Assembly: GCA_964486845.1 (NCBI GenBank) | Contig: CAZAQY010000025.1 | Span: forward strand, 1-53,623 | Length of the DNA: 53,623 bases | Reading direction: 5' to 3' | Source: Anammoximicrobium sp964486845 | Lineage (GTDB): Bacteria; Planctomycetota; Planctomycetia; Pirellulales; Pirellulaceae | Shown here: positions 44,453 to 52,445 of the stretch, piece after piece | Layout: every line of letters begins with the position of its first letter | How positions within the stretch are numbered: position 1 is the first letter of the stretch | Position numbers and translations under genes: made by a program | The notes under the pieces: generated by a model | What the model was told of the DNA's origin: nothing | The model's database searches: none | Seen by the model: the letters and a program-made list of their open reading frames with translations, nothing else

Positions 44453-46608
44453 GAGCGCAATCTCCTTGGAAAAGGAAGATACTTCCCATCGTTCAGCAGT
44501 CCCGGTGAGCATCCCTCCCTGGAACCGCCCGAAACGAACACTTCCGCCGCGCGGGCCGGATTCGGACCGGCCTTGGGCAGCCGATCGGGCGTGGAAACGA
44601 CCGGAGCAGACGCTGTCTTGGGACGCGGCGGCGGATACTCGGAACTCGCCGCGGGATTCTTGCCGACCCCGACTCGCATCAGGTCCTGGAGTTCGCTCAA
44701 GTGGGATTCGTAGACGGCGCGTGGCATCGCGTCGTGTTTCTTGCACAGGCTGGCCGCCATGCCGACGATCTCGCCCATGCAGCCGCCGGTGCGCATTACG
44801 CGCACCGCGCCCAGCGCGTCGTGCCTGGTGCTGATGTCGCGCCCGGCCATGAACAGGTTCGACACGTTGCGCGAGTACAGGCAGCGGTAGGGAATCCAAA
44901 ACGGACGGCGTTCGCGGTAGGCGGGAAATTGGCCGAAATGAGCCCTCGCGATGAAGGCATCGCCCTCGAAACCCTGTTCATAGTTGGGGTCGGGCAGGTG
45001 CAGGTCGTTGCTCCAACCCGTGGGCACGCAGCCGTCGGGAAACTTCCTGTCGCTCGTCAAATCCTCGAGGCACAAAATGACGTCGCCCAGCAACCGCCGC
45101 GATTCGCGTTTGCCGAGGATGTGGGCGGACCAGTTCAGGCGGTGGTTGGGCAGCACGCGGTCGACGTTTTTCATCGCGTCCCAAGCGCCGTACATCGCGC
45201 GGAAGTTCCAGTCGCGGACGTATTCCATCTCGGCGATCGGGTCGCGGTCGAAGCCGCTTTCCCAATACCAGCCGCCAAGCTTGTTCGGGTCCGGCTTGGT
45301 CTTGCTGCGGCCCGGGAACGGCTTGTCGGTCAGGTCCAGCGCCCACGGGCAGCGCGGGAACGGCTGCGGTTGCGCCTTGACATCCACCGCCGTGTTCAGC
45401 GCGTTGGTGTCCGTGCATTCGCACACGTTCCACAGATTGCACGGTCCCATGTGGCCCTTCGGCTCGATCTCGAAGTCCGCTTCCGCCAGCGCGCCCACGG
45501 CCGCGTCGCCCGTACAGTCGGCAAACCAGCGGCCGGCGATGCGGACGCGACGGCCGGTGTTGATCTCCTGGGCGATCACCGTCCGAATCACACCGTCGTC
45601 CTTCTCCACCGCGTTGGCGCGATGTTCCAGAAACAGCCGGATGTTCGGCTCGGCGCGGACGAGGGCGAGCTTCTTCTCGTCCTCGTACAGTTCCGCGGTG
45701 TTGCTGGGTCCGTAGTGGGCGCTGCGTTCCTGTTCCAGTTCCGCCACCACGTCGCCGACCCGCGGCCACGGTTCCTTGTTGCGCGCCCCTTGCAGCCAGA
45801 CGCGAACTTCCGAACTGTTGTTGCCGCCCAGCACGGGCCGGTCCTGGATCAGGGCGACCGACAACCCCAGGCGGGCCGCCGAGAGCGCCGCACACGTGCC
45901 GGCGATGCCGCCGCCGGTGACGACGAAATCGAACTCGCCCGCCGGCTCCGGCTGCTCCGGCAGGCCGAGGCACGCCCGCCGGAACGCGGCCATTTTCGGG
46001 TCGCGGTTGGGCGGAGTGAATTTCTCGTCACGCGCAAAAAGGACCGCGTCACAGCGGCCCTCGAAGCCCGTCAAGTCGTGCAATGCCAGCCGCACTCGCC
46101 GCTGTGTGACGTTCACGCTGCCGCCGTCCTGCCAATGCCACTGTGCGCCCTGGATGCCGAAGTCCGTTTCAAGCGGTTCGCCGTCGACGAGCAACTGGAA
46201 CCGTCCCGGCGTGCCCGGTACGTTCCACTGCGCCACCCAGTCCTTGGTGCGGACCCAGACGCGGTAGCTGCCGGTTGCCGGGAATTCAACTTCCGTCGTC
46301 ACGTCCGTCACCGGCCGGCCCAGTCCGTGCGCCAGCAGGTAGGGCGAACCCATCTGGTCCATGAACTGCGGGTCCACGACCCAGCCGCCGCGCTCGGCGA
46401 AACTTTCGGCCTCGACCAGCACGACCTGCGCGGCCATGGCCGAGGCAGATTGCAGGCCGGAGTCGCCGTGACTCGCGTTGCCGCCTGCCGCGGTCTCCGG
46501 CAAAACAGCTTGATCGGCGGCCTGCAAGGCTGGCAGCGGCGCCAGCAAAGTCACAGGTCTTTCCCATAAACCTGCATGATCGGGTCGGTCCCAGTAGTTC
46601 GGTTCCAT
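44392..46608 (-). CDS. FAD-dependent oxidoreductase with altered ends
   Basis: This is a 738-aa protein of the FAD_oxidored type found widely in planctomycetes and Bacteroidetes. A carbohydrate-binding-like N-terminal part (about 65-190, VLVEAESFAERGGW, VWVRTKDW) precedes the FAD domain (FVVTGGGIAGTCAALSAARL, about 230). Both ends look damaged. The first 30 or so residues (MEPNYWDRPDHAG...) continue, in frame, a fragment of an upstream cytochrome-type gene. The C-terminus breaks off after SGGSREGCSPGLLNDGK, a typical beginning of a further binding domain, and continues with unrelated residues that overlap the next gene. A start at the Met of AMAAQVVLVEAESF is an alternative. Activity is unknown. 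Confidence 0.7.
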   Translation of the reverse strand: MEPNYWDRPDHAGLWERPVTLLAPLPALQAADQAVLPETAAGGNASHGDSGLQSASAMAAQVVLVEAESFAERGGWVVDPQFMDQMGSPYLLAHGLGRPVTDVTTEVEFPATGSYRVWVRTKDWVAQWNVPGTPGRFQLLVDGEPLETDFGIQGAQWHWQDGGSVNVTQRRVRLALHDLTGFEGRCDAVLFARDEKFTPPNRDPKMAAFRRACLGLPEQPEPAGEFDFVVTGGGIAGTCAALSAARLGLSVALIQDRPVLGGNNSSEVRVWLQGARNKEPWPRVGDVVAELEQERSAHYGPSNTAELYEDEKKLALVRAEPNIRLFLEHRANAVEKDDGVIRTVIAQEINTGRRVRIAGRWFADCTGDAAVGALAEADFEIEPKGHMGPCNLWNVCECTDTNALNTAVDVKAQPQPFPRCPWALDLTDKPFPGRSKTKPDPNKLGGWYWESGFDRDPIAEMEYVRDWNFRAMYGAWDAMKNVDRVLPNHRLNWSAHILGKRESRRLLGDVILCLEDLTSDRKFPDGCVPTGWSNDLHLPDPNYEQGFEGDAFIARAHFGQFPAYRERRPFWIPYRCLYSRNVSNLFMAGRDISTRHDALGAVRVMRTGGCMGEIVGMAASLCKKHDAMPRAVYESHLSELQDLMRVGVGKNPAASSEYPPPRPKTASAPVVSTPDRLPKAGPNPARAAEVFVSGGSREGCSPGLLNDGKYLPFPRRLRSCADAIFSNLAPTPLSWEPP

Positions 46609-46960
46609 CCACGAACCTGCAAACGGAACGTTCAGATCGATCCAGCACGCAACTCGCTCCTTCTCCTCTTGCGAGAATCCGTGATGGGGCGGTAGCCGCC
46701 TAACAGACTCAGGGGGACGTCCTTTTTTTCCGGATTCTTGTTCCCGGCATGGCGCTCAATACAGTGTTGATCCCAAATGGGCTGGACCTCCCGCGTGTAG
46801 CTGAAACCCCGCGGCACGTCCATCGCCTGTGGAGCGTTCGTGCCGAGGTACTTCATCGCGCGCTTCTCGGAGTCGGTCAGAAAACGTTCCATCTCCTGGA
46901 CCGGTTCGTCGCCCGCTGCAAAAAACGGTTCGATCTTCTGCGGCGGCCTCCTCAATGCCC
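46560..46960 (-). pseudogene. Fragments of a planctomycete cytochrome-type (HzsA-like) gene
   Basis: Two pieces of the same kind of protein are visible. In the frame ending at 46632 lies FLTDSEKRAMKYLGTNAPQ, then GFSYTREVQPIWDQHC, IERHAGNKNP and DVPLSLLGGYRP. This resembles the cytochrome-c-domain region, where the heme motif should read CxxCH but here reads CIERH. The other piece (46680 to about 46560) reads GFSQEEKERVACWIDL and NVPFAGSWMEPNYW, typical of the protein's C-terminus, in the frame of the FAD gene. Most of the gene is missing. Confidence 0.6.
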
Positions 46961-47192
46961 TGGTCACCGCTTGAACTTTGAACCACCTGACCCCGGCCCT
47001 TGAGAAAGCGTGACTTCTTGAACCGCCCAAGAGAAGGCGTGATTACCGTTTGGTGCCAGCAGTATATCGTTCGACATCTTTGCAGGGAAAAAACGCTCGT
47101 CCGCTGGACGCGGGGGCAGGCACCGCGGTAAGATGTTGCGCCGTGCGGCCCGGGTGGGCTTCAACCTTACAGCCAATGGGGAATGTCGGCTT

Positions 47193-47897
47193 ATGGACAC
47201 CTCTTCGATGCTGGCCGAATTGCACGCTGCCAGTCCTTTGATCGGGCCATCGCTGCTGGCTTGCGACTTTGCGCATCTGGCGCGGGAAGTCGCCGCCGTC
47301 GAGGCGGCCGGCGCTCACCTCCTGCACCTGGACATCATGGACGGCCACTTCGTGCCCAATCTGAGTTTTGGACTGCCGATCGTGGAGGCCGTTCGGCGGG
47401 TGACCGATCTGCCGCTCGACGTCCACTTGATGATCTCCGAGCCGGACCGCTACGTGGAGCAGTTCCGCAAGGCGGGAGCGGACATGATCACGTTCCACGC
47501 CGAGGCCGTGGCGGAGCCTGTGCCGCTGTTGCGGCGGATTCGCGGTCTCGGCGCGCTGGCCGGGATTTCCATCAACCCGCCGACCCCGGTTTCGGCTCTC
47601 GAAGGGTGCTTGGGAGAGTGCGACTTGGTCCTCGTAATGAGCGTCATGCCCGGCTTTGGAGGGCAGGAGTTCCAGGCGGATGTCCTGGACAAGTTCCGCT
47701 GGCTCCGCCGCAGGTTTGGCCCCGACGTGTTGCTTTCGGTCGATGGCGGAGTGAATGGCGAGACGATTGCCCCTTGTGCCGCGGCGGGGGCCAACCTGTT
47801 CGTGGTGGGGACCGGCCTGTTCCGCTATCCTGACTATGGAAAGCGGCTCGCCGAGTTGCGGGACGTCGCCAAGTCGGCTCGTGAGGAGCGGACTTAG
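47193..47897 (+). CDS. rpe: Ribulose-phosphate 3-epimerase
   Basis: This converts D-ribulose 5-phosphate to D-xylulose 5-phosphate in the pentose phosphate and Calvin pathways. The 234-aa (beta/alpha)8 barrel has IGPSLLACDFAHL at the start, the metal-site HLDIMDGHFVPN, HLMISEP, SVMPGFGGQEF, SVDGGVNGET with the second catalytic Asp, and the phosphate-binding VVGTGLFR. Start ATG at 47193 is used because it gives the family's normal N-terminus; the frame extends upstream to 47133. Transaldolase and nagB, on the opposite strand, follow downstream; the three are not one operon. Confidence 0.93.
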   Translation: MDTSSMLAELHAASPLIGPSLLACDFAHLAREVAAVEAAGAHLLHLDIMDGHFVPNLSFGLPIVEAVRRVTDLPLDVHLMISEPDRYVEQFRKAGADMITFHAEAVAEPVPLLRRIRGLGALAGISINPPTPVSALEGCLGECDLVLVMSVMPGFGGQEFQADVLDKFRWLRRRFGPDVLLSVDGGVNGETIAPCAAAGANLFVVGTGLFRYPDYGKRLAELRDVAKSAREERT

Positions 47898-48016
47898 CGA
47901 GTCAGCCTGAAAATCATCCTCACACGTCCTGCAGCCGTGGGCCAAGCTCGGCTTTTATGAAAAAGCGGGGCTTCGGAAGATGTGCCCGCCGGACGTGCAT
48001 CCTGCGGATTCAGACG

Positions 48017-49276
48017 CTACAGCAAGGAACGCACGCGATCGTCAAGCGCCTGCTGGTCGGTGGCGAACGAGCACAACCCGCTGAGGTTCATCAGCGCGTC
48101 CAGCCCGACGCTGCCGGCCCGCAGCTTGTCTTTCCACGTCCGGAACACGGGGATTTTGCCGTCGGTCGTGGCGGTCTGCAGGCCGGCATCCGACCAGCGG
48201 GGGAGGAAGTCGCCAAATCCCGCCTGCTCGAAGTGCGTTTGGAGGTCGTCCGGCGAGAAGCCATCCAGGTCCTTCTTCAAGAGCGCATCAACGCACTCCT
48301 GGAACGGGCCGGGCACGTCCCACAAGGTGGCCCCGTTAAAGTCTTCGAGCCGCACGCCTTCCGCGAACGTGACCGAGGGATCGTTTTCGACCTCCGAGTT
48401 GATCTTCGCCACCGGGTCTTTGCGATACTGTTCGGCAACCTTCGGCGGCATGGTGTAGACATCCAGTCCCGCCAGCGTTGCCACTTGCCGGCCCTCCCGC
48501 ATGCTTGCTCCGATCAGGCGTGAGGGACTTCTGCCAGCCGCACGCAGGCCGAGCAGCACTCGCTGCGTGGCGAGCGTCGCCTTCTCGCCCACGTTCTTGC
48601 CGTCGCCGAGGCCGTTGTCGGAGACAAAGGCGTTCAGCCGCCCCAGGAAGACGTTCACATAGTCCGGCTGGGACAGGAGTGCGGCGACGTAGTTCTGCCT
48701 GGCGGAGAATCCGAGCGTGAAATTGATGGGCACGCCGGACTGGGCCAACTGGCGGGCGCCGAGATAGCCCGCCGGCGTCAGCGGCACCTTGACGTAGAAC
48801 CGTTCGGGGCAGATGTCGTAGTAGCGTTTGCCATAGGCCACCGTGCGTTCGACATCGTGGGCGAGGTCCGTGTGAAGTTCGACACTCACGTGCGCATCGA
48901 ACTGCTCCACGAGCCGCAGGCCGTGATACACGTTCAGAACAAAAGCCACCTCCAGCAGCAGTTCCTGCTCCTCAAGGCCGGGCGCCGCTTCCCGGATGGC
49001 GGCAGCCGCCTTGCCGACCAGCTTGTCATAGATGCCCTTTTGAACTTCCCTGTTGAGCAGCGTGTTGTTGGTGGTCAGGGCTTCGAACTCGGAAGTCCAG
49101 AGCCGCGTGGCCTCGTCCATATCTCCTGTGTCGAGCCACAGCGTCGTGCCTGCGTCTCGAAGCTTCTGCCACTCGGCGTCGGCTTGCCGCGCAACGCGCG
49201 GCTTGCCGAACTCGTGGTCGAATCCTTCGCGCAGCAGTGCCTTGACTCGGAACGCGACCGCGTTCATGTCCGCCAT
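48017..49276 (-). CDS. Transaldolase family protein
   Basis: This is a 419-aa protein of the transaldolase family, which transfers dihydroxyacetone units between sugar phosphates. The Schiff-base lysine is in RFYVKVPLTPAG. Supporting segments are TTLWLDTGDMDEATRLW at the N-terminus and GVPINFTLGFSARQ. A perfect GGAGGT lies 7 bases before the ATG at 49276, which supports this start over an earlier frame from 49351. It is longer than most transaldolases (about 220-380 aa). The extra part is in the C-terminal third. It lies 38 bases downstream of nagB on the same strand, so the two are probably one operon. Confidence 0.85.
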   Translation of the reverse strand: MADMNAVAFRVKALLREGFDHEFGKPRVARQADAEWQKLRDAGTTLWLDTGDMDEATRLWTSEFEALTTNNTLLNREVQKGIYDKLVGKAAAAIREAAPGLEEQELLLEVAFVLNVYHGLRLVEQFDAHVSVELHTDLAHDVERTVAYGKRYYDICPERFYVKVPLTPAGYLGARQLAQSGVPINFTLGFSARQNYVAALLSQPDYVNVFLGRLNAFVSDNGLGDGKNVGEKATLATQRVLLGLRAAGRSPSRLIGASMREGRQVATLAGLDVYTMPPKVAEQYRKDPVAKINSEVENDPSVTFAEGVRLEDFNGATLWDVPGPFQECVDALLKKDLDGFSPDDLQTHFEQAGFGDFLPRWSDAGLQTATTDGKIPVFRTWKDKLRAGSVGLDALMNLSGLCSFATDQQALDDRVRSLL

Positions 49277-49314
49277 TTTTGCACCTCCTCGTAGCCAAGC
49301 TGGTCCATCTCGGG

Positions 49315-50094
49315 TCACGCGGCCCCACCCGGCTTGTTGGCTTGAATCCACTCGAAGTACTCGCGCATTTCCAGTTTTCCGGCCGCCGCTTCGTCCAGGT
49401 AGAAGGTCGCTTCCCTGTGCAGTTGCAGCGCGCTGGCCGTGTTCATGCTGGTCACCGGGCCTTCGATGGCTTTGGCCACGGCCTCGGCCTTCCCTGCACC
49501 GGTGGCCAAAAGGATGATTTCTCTGGCCTCCAGGATCGTGCCGACTCCCATCGTGATCGCATAGATGGGGACCTTCTCGCCGTCCTTGAAGAAGCGGGCG
49601 TTGTCATCGAGGGTCTGCTTGGTGAGGGTCTTGATTCGGGTGCGTGAGCCGAGCGAACTGGACGGTTCGTTGAAGCCGATGTGTCCGTCGGAGCCGATCC
49701 CCAGCACCTGCAAGTCGATCCCGCCGCACGCCGCGATGCTCTTTTCGTACGACTCGCAAAACGCCCGGTAGTTGCCGGCGGTCGCCGACGGGATGTGGAC
49801 GTTGTGCGGTGCGATGTTGATGTGGTTGAAGAGGTTCTCGTGCATGAAGTAGTGGTAGCTTTGGGGATGAGACGGCCTCAGACCCACGTACTCGTCGAGA
49901 TTGAAGGTGGCGACGTGGGAGAAGTCGAGCCCCTCCTCCTTGTGCATTCGTATCAGCTCTTTGTAGAGCCCCAGGGGCGTGCTTCCGGTGGCCAGTCCCA
50001 ACACGGCGTTGGGTTTCGAATTGACCGTCTTGGCGACAGCCTTGGCGGCAGCTTTACTGAGTTCGTCGTAAGTCTTGCTGATGATGACTTCCAT
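49315..50094 (-). CDS. nagB: Glucosamine-6-phosphate deaminase
   Basis: This converts glucosamine 6-phosphate to fructose 6-phosphate and ammonia. The 259-aa product has LGLATGSTPLGLYKEL, FNLDEYVGL with catalytic Asp, and GIGSDGHIGFNEP with the active-site Asp/His, as in NagB. The ATG at 50094 has GGGAGGC 7 bases upstream; the GTG six bases upstream is a less likely start. The gene is followed by a transaldolase gene in the same direction. No nagA or PTS gene is adjacent. It fits the use of amino sugars from cell wall or chitin. Confidence 0.95.
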   Translation of the reverse strand: MEVIISKTYDELSKAAAKAVAKTVNSKPNAVLGLATGSTPLGLYKELIRMHKEEGLDFSHVATFNLDEYVGLRPSHPQSYHYFMHENLFNHINIAPHNVHIPSATAGNYRAFCESYEKSIAACGGIDLQVLGIGSDGHIGFNEPSSSLGSRTRIKTLTKQTLDDNARFFKDGEKVPIYAITMGVGTILEAREIILLATGAGKAEAVAKAIEGPVTSMNTASALQLHREATFYLDEAAAGKLEMREYFEWIQANKPGGAA

Positions 50095-50329
50095 TGACAC
50101 GCCTCCCTTGGCAAACCCGTCACATTGGTCAAACAGTCTGCGGCTCCGAAGCCTTAAATTTCGCGGTTGGCAGGCCGACTGTCAACCCCTCACAGCAATC
50201 GCAAGCGGAACCGGCAAAATGCCAGGGGGGCAACGTGCCTGGACTGCAGCGCCGTGACGCGGCACAAAAGAGTCACCTTGACGGATTGTTTTCCTGCGTC
50301 TTTCATTTTTCTGTCACTCCATTCTTCTG

Positions 50330-50914
50330 TCAGCTGCCGTTTCCTGCTCCTGGCGCGGCACCTGCCCTGACCTGACGCCAAGCGACGTCGCCGGCGCCGC
50401 TGCGGGCGTTGGCCAGGCGGGCGGCGACGAAGAGGAAATCGCTCAGCCGGTTCAGGTAGCGGATGACGATCTCCGACACCGCCTCGCCGGGCGTCGCCGC
50501 CAGCGTGACGACGCGCCGCTCCGCGCGGCGGCAGACCGTGCGGGCCACGTGCAGGGAGGCGGCGGCCACGTCGCCGGCGGGCAAGATGAACGCGTGCAAC
50601 GGCGTCAAGCACTGTTCGAAGCGGTCGATGTCGCGCTCCAACGCGGTGACGTTCCCATCCGCGATCAAGGGGATCGGCAGCAGCGCCGGCTCGCTGGAGG
50701 CCAGTTGCGAGCCGAGGTTGAACAGTTCATTTTGCACGCGCTGGATCACGGCGTCCACCTCCTCCGGCAAGCCGGCGGCGCGCGCCACTCCCAACATGGC
50801 GTTCAACTCGTCGACCGTGCCACAGGCTTCGACGCGAGGATGGTCTTTGGCCACGCGCTGGCCGGCCAGCAGTCCCGTTTCCCCTTCGTCTCCGGTCTTG
50901 GTGTAGATCTTCAT
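50330..50914 (-). CDS. pduO: PduO-type cob(I)alamin adenosyltransferase
   Basis: This transfers the adenosyl group from ATP to cob(I)alamin to make coenzyme B12. The 194-aa, mostly helical protein has YTKTGDEGETGLLAG at the N-terminus (the ATP-binding loop) and LSDFLFVAARLAN near the end, as in PduO/MMAB-type enzymes. The start ATG overlaps the stop of the upstream miaB gene (ATGA at 50911-50914), so translation is coupled. No B12-dependent enzyme is adjacent. Between its stop and nagB lie about 235 bases with no recognised feature. Confidence 0.93.
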   Translation of the reverse strand: MKIYTKTGDEGETGLLAGQRVAKDHPRVEACGTVDELNAMLGVARAAGLPEEVDAVIQRVQNELFNLGSQLASSEPALLPIPLIADGNVTALERDIDRFEQCLTPLHAFILPAGDVAAASLHVARTVCRRAERRVVTLAATPGEAVSEIVIRYLNRLSDFLFVAARLANARSGAGDVAWRQVRAGAAPGAGNGS

Positions 50915-52374
50915 GGTCGGGCCTTCCGTGCCGGCGGCAGCGACGGATCCAGGCCGACCAGCGGCGGGCCGGCGTGTTTCGTCATTGCTTCGCCGATGAG
51001 GGTGTGAGCGGTGCAGTCGCAGATCGTGACCGGGAGAATCTCGCCGACCAGGCGGCGCGTGCCCGGAAAGACGGCGATCCGATCGCACATGGTTCGCCCG
51101 GTCAGCTGCAGCACGTCGCCCGCGTCGCCGCGCTTTTCCGCAGCCCGGCTGGGGCCCTCGACCAGCACGTCGACCGTCCGGCCGAGAAATCTCTGGTTGT
51201 CTTCTTCGCTGATCGCGTCCTGCAAGGCCAGCAGCTCTTGATTCCGCCGGCGTTTGACCTCTTCCGGCACGTCGTCCGGCAGCAATTCGGCCGCTTTCGT
51301 GCCGGGCCGCTCGCTGTACTTGAAGATGAAGCTGTTCTTGAAGCGGCACTCGCGGACCATCTGTACGGATTGCTGGAAATCGTCCTCCGTCTCGCCGCAG
51401 AACCCGACGATAAAGTCGCTGGACACGGCGGCATCCGGGAGGAATTCCCGGATGCGGGCCATCGTCTCGCGGTAATCCTCGACCGTATACCCGCGTTTCA
51501 TGTCCTGGAGGATGCGGTTCGAGCCGCTTTGCAGGGGCACGTGCAGGTAATGGGAGCAGCGGGGCAATCCGCGGACGGCCTGCAGCAGTTCGGCGGTCAT
51601 GTGTTTGGGGTAGTTCGTGACGAACTTCAGCCGCTGAATCCCCGCGATGTCGTGCAGCGCGACAAGCAGATCGGCCAACCGCGTGGTGCGGCCTCCGCTG
51701 TGGTAGCGGTAGCTGTTGACGGTCTGGCCCAGCAGCGTGATTTCCTTGCAGCCTTGATCGGCCAGCAAGCGGGCTTCGGCCAGGATGTCTTCCGGCGGGC
51801 GGCCTTGCTCCGGCCCGCGGGTCATTGGCACGACGCAATACGTGCAGAACTTGTCGCAACCGATCTGGATGCGCAGGTAGGCCTGGAAAGGCGTGGGTCG
51901 CATGGCCGGGTCGCGGAGCGGATCGAAAGTTTCGTGGCTGCGGCGGACCTGTTCCCGCGGTCCGTCCCGGCGGCCGAGGCTGACGGCCAGTTGCCGGCCG
52001 CCGCCGGCGCGGGCCCGTTCGATCAGCTCCGCGGTCTGCTGCAGCTGCCCGGGCCCCACGACCAGATCGACGTACGGCGCGCGCTCGAAAATCAGCCGCT
52101 GGTCCTTCTGAGCCATGCAGCCCAGGACGCCGATGATTTTTTCGGGACAGCGCTGCTTGTGACGCCGCAGCTGGCCCAACGCGCTGTAGATCTTGTCCTC
52201 GGCGTGTTGCCGCACGCTGCAGGTATTGAACAGAATCGTGTCAGCTTGTTCGACGGAGTCGACCGGCTGATAGCCGTGTCGCCGCAGGCTGGCTATGACC
52301 ATTTCGCTGTCCAGCACGTTCATCTGGCAGCCGACGGTTTCGATGTACAGTCGATGCGGCGTGGTTGTCAACAC
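50911..52374 (-). CDS. miaB: tRNA-2-methylthio-N6-isopentenyladenosine synthase
   Basis: This radical-SAM enzyme adds the methylthio group to i6A37 of tRNA. It has the N-terminal auxiliary-cluster cysteines in ETVGCQMN, NTCSVR and GVLGCMAQ, the radical-SAM motif CDKFCTYC, and a C-terminal TRAM domain. The open frame starts at 52482, but AGGAGA upstream of GTG (52372-52374) and TTG (52369-52371) supports a start there. I give GTG; TTG is spaced a little better from the ribosome-binding site. Length is about 487 aa, with a normal N-terminus. The downstream adenosyltransferase gene overlaps by 4 bases. Confidence 0.95.
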   Translation of the reverse strand: MLTTTPHRLYIETVGCQMNVLDSEMVIASLRRHGYQPVDSVEQADTILFNTCSVRQHAEDKIYSALGQLRRHKQRCPEKIIGVLGCMAQKDQRLIFERAPYVDLVVGPGQLQQTAELIERARAGGGRQLAVSLGRRDGPREQVRRSHETFDPLRDPAMRPTPFQAYLRIQIGCDKFCTYCVVPMTRGPEQGRPPEDILAEARLLADQGCKEITLLGQTVNSYRYHSGGRTTRLADLLVALHDIAGIQRLKFVTNYPKHMTAELLQAVRGLPRCSHYLHVPLQSGSNRILQDMKRGYTVEDYRETMARIREFLPDAAVSSDFIVGFCGETEDDFQQSVQMVRECRFKNSFIFKYSERPGTKAAELLPDDVPEEVKRRRNQELLALQDAISEEDNQRFLGRTVDVLVEGPSRAAEKRGDAGDVLQLTGRTMCDRIAVFPGTRRLVGEILPVTICDCTAHTLIGEAMTKHAGPPLVGLDPSLPPARKARP

Positions 52375-52445
52375 GGGTCTCCTGAAGGGGAATGCCTCTC
52401 GTCCTGTTCGGCCCGGGACTGGCTGCCAGCTGCCGGTTTCGCCAA

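Noticed and set aside
42614..44713. 699-codon plus-strand frame
   Set aside because: The first 60 codons are a gene relic; the rest is antisense to the Tat-exported barrel protein.
44701..46569. 622-codon plus-strand frame opposite the FAD oxidoreductase
   Set aside because: Antisense shadow; the minus strand carries the Rossmann and FAD motifs.
47930..48010. Acetyltransferase-like text (LGFYEKAGLRKM) after rpe
   Set aside because: Only about 25 codons, with no start or flanking domain; could be chance or a tiny relic of a GNAT gene.
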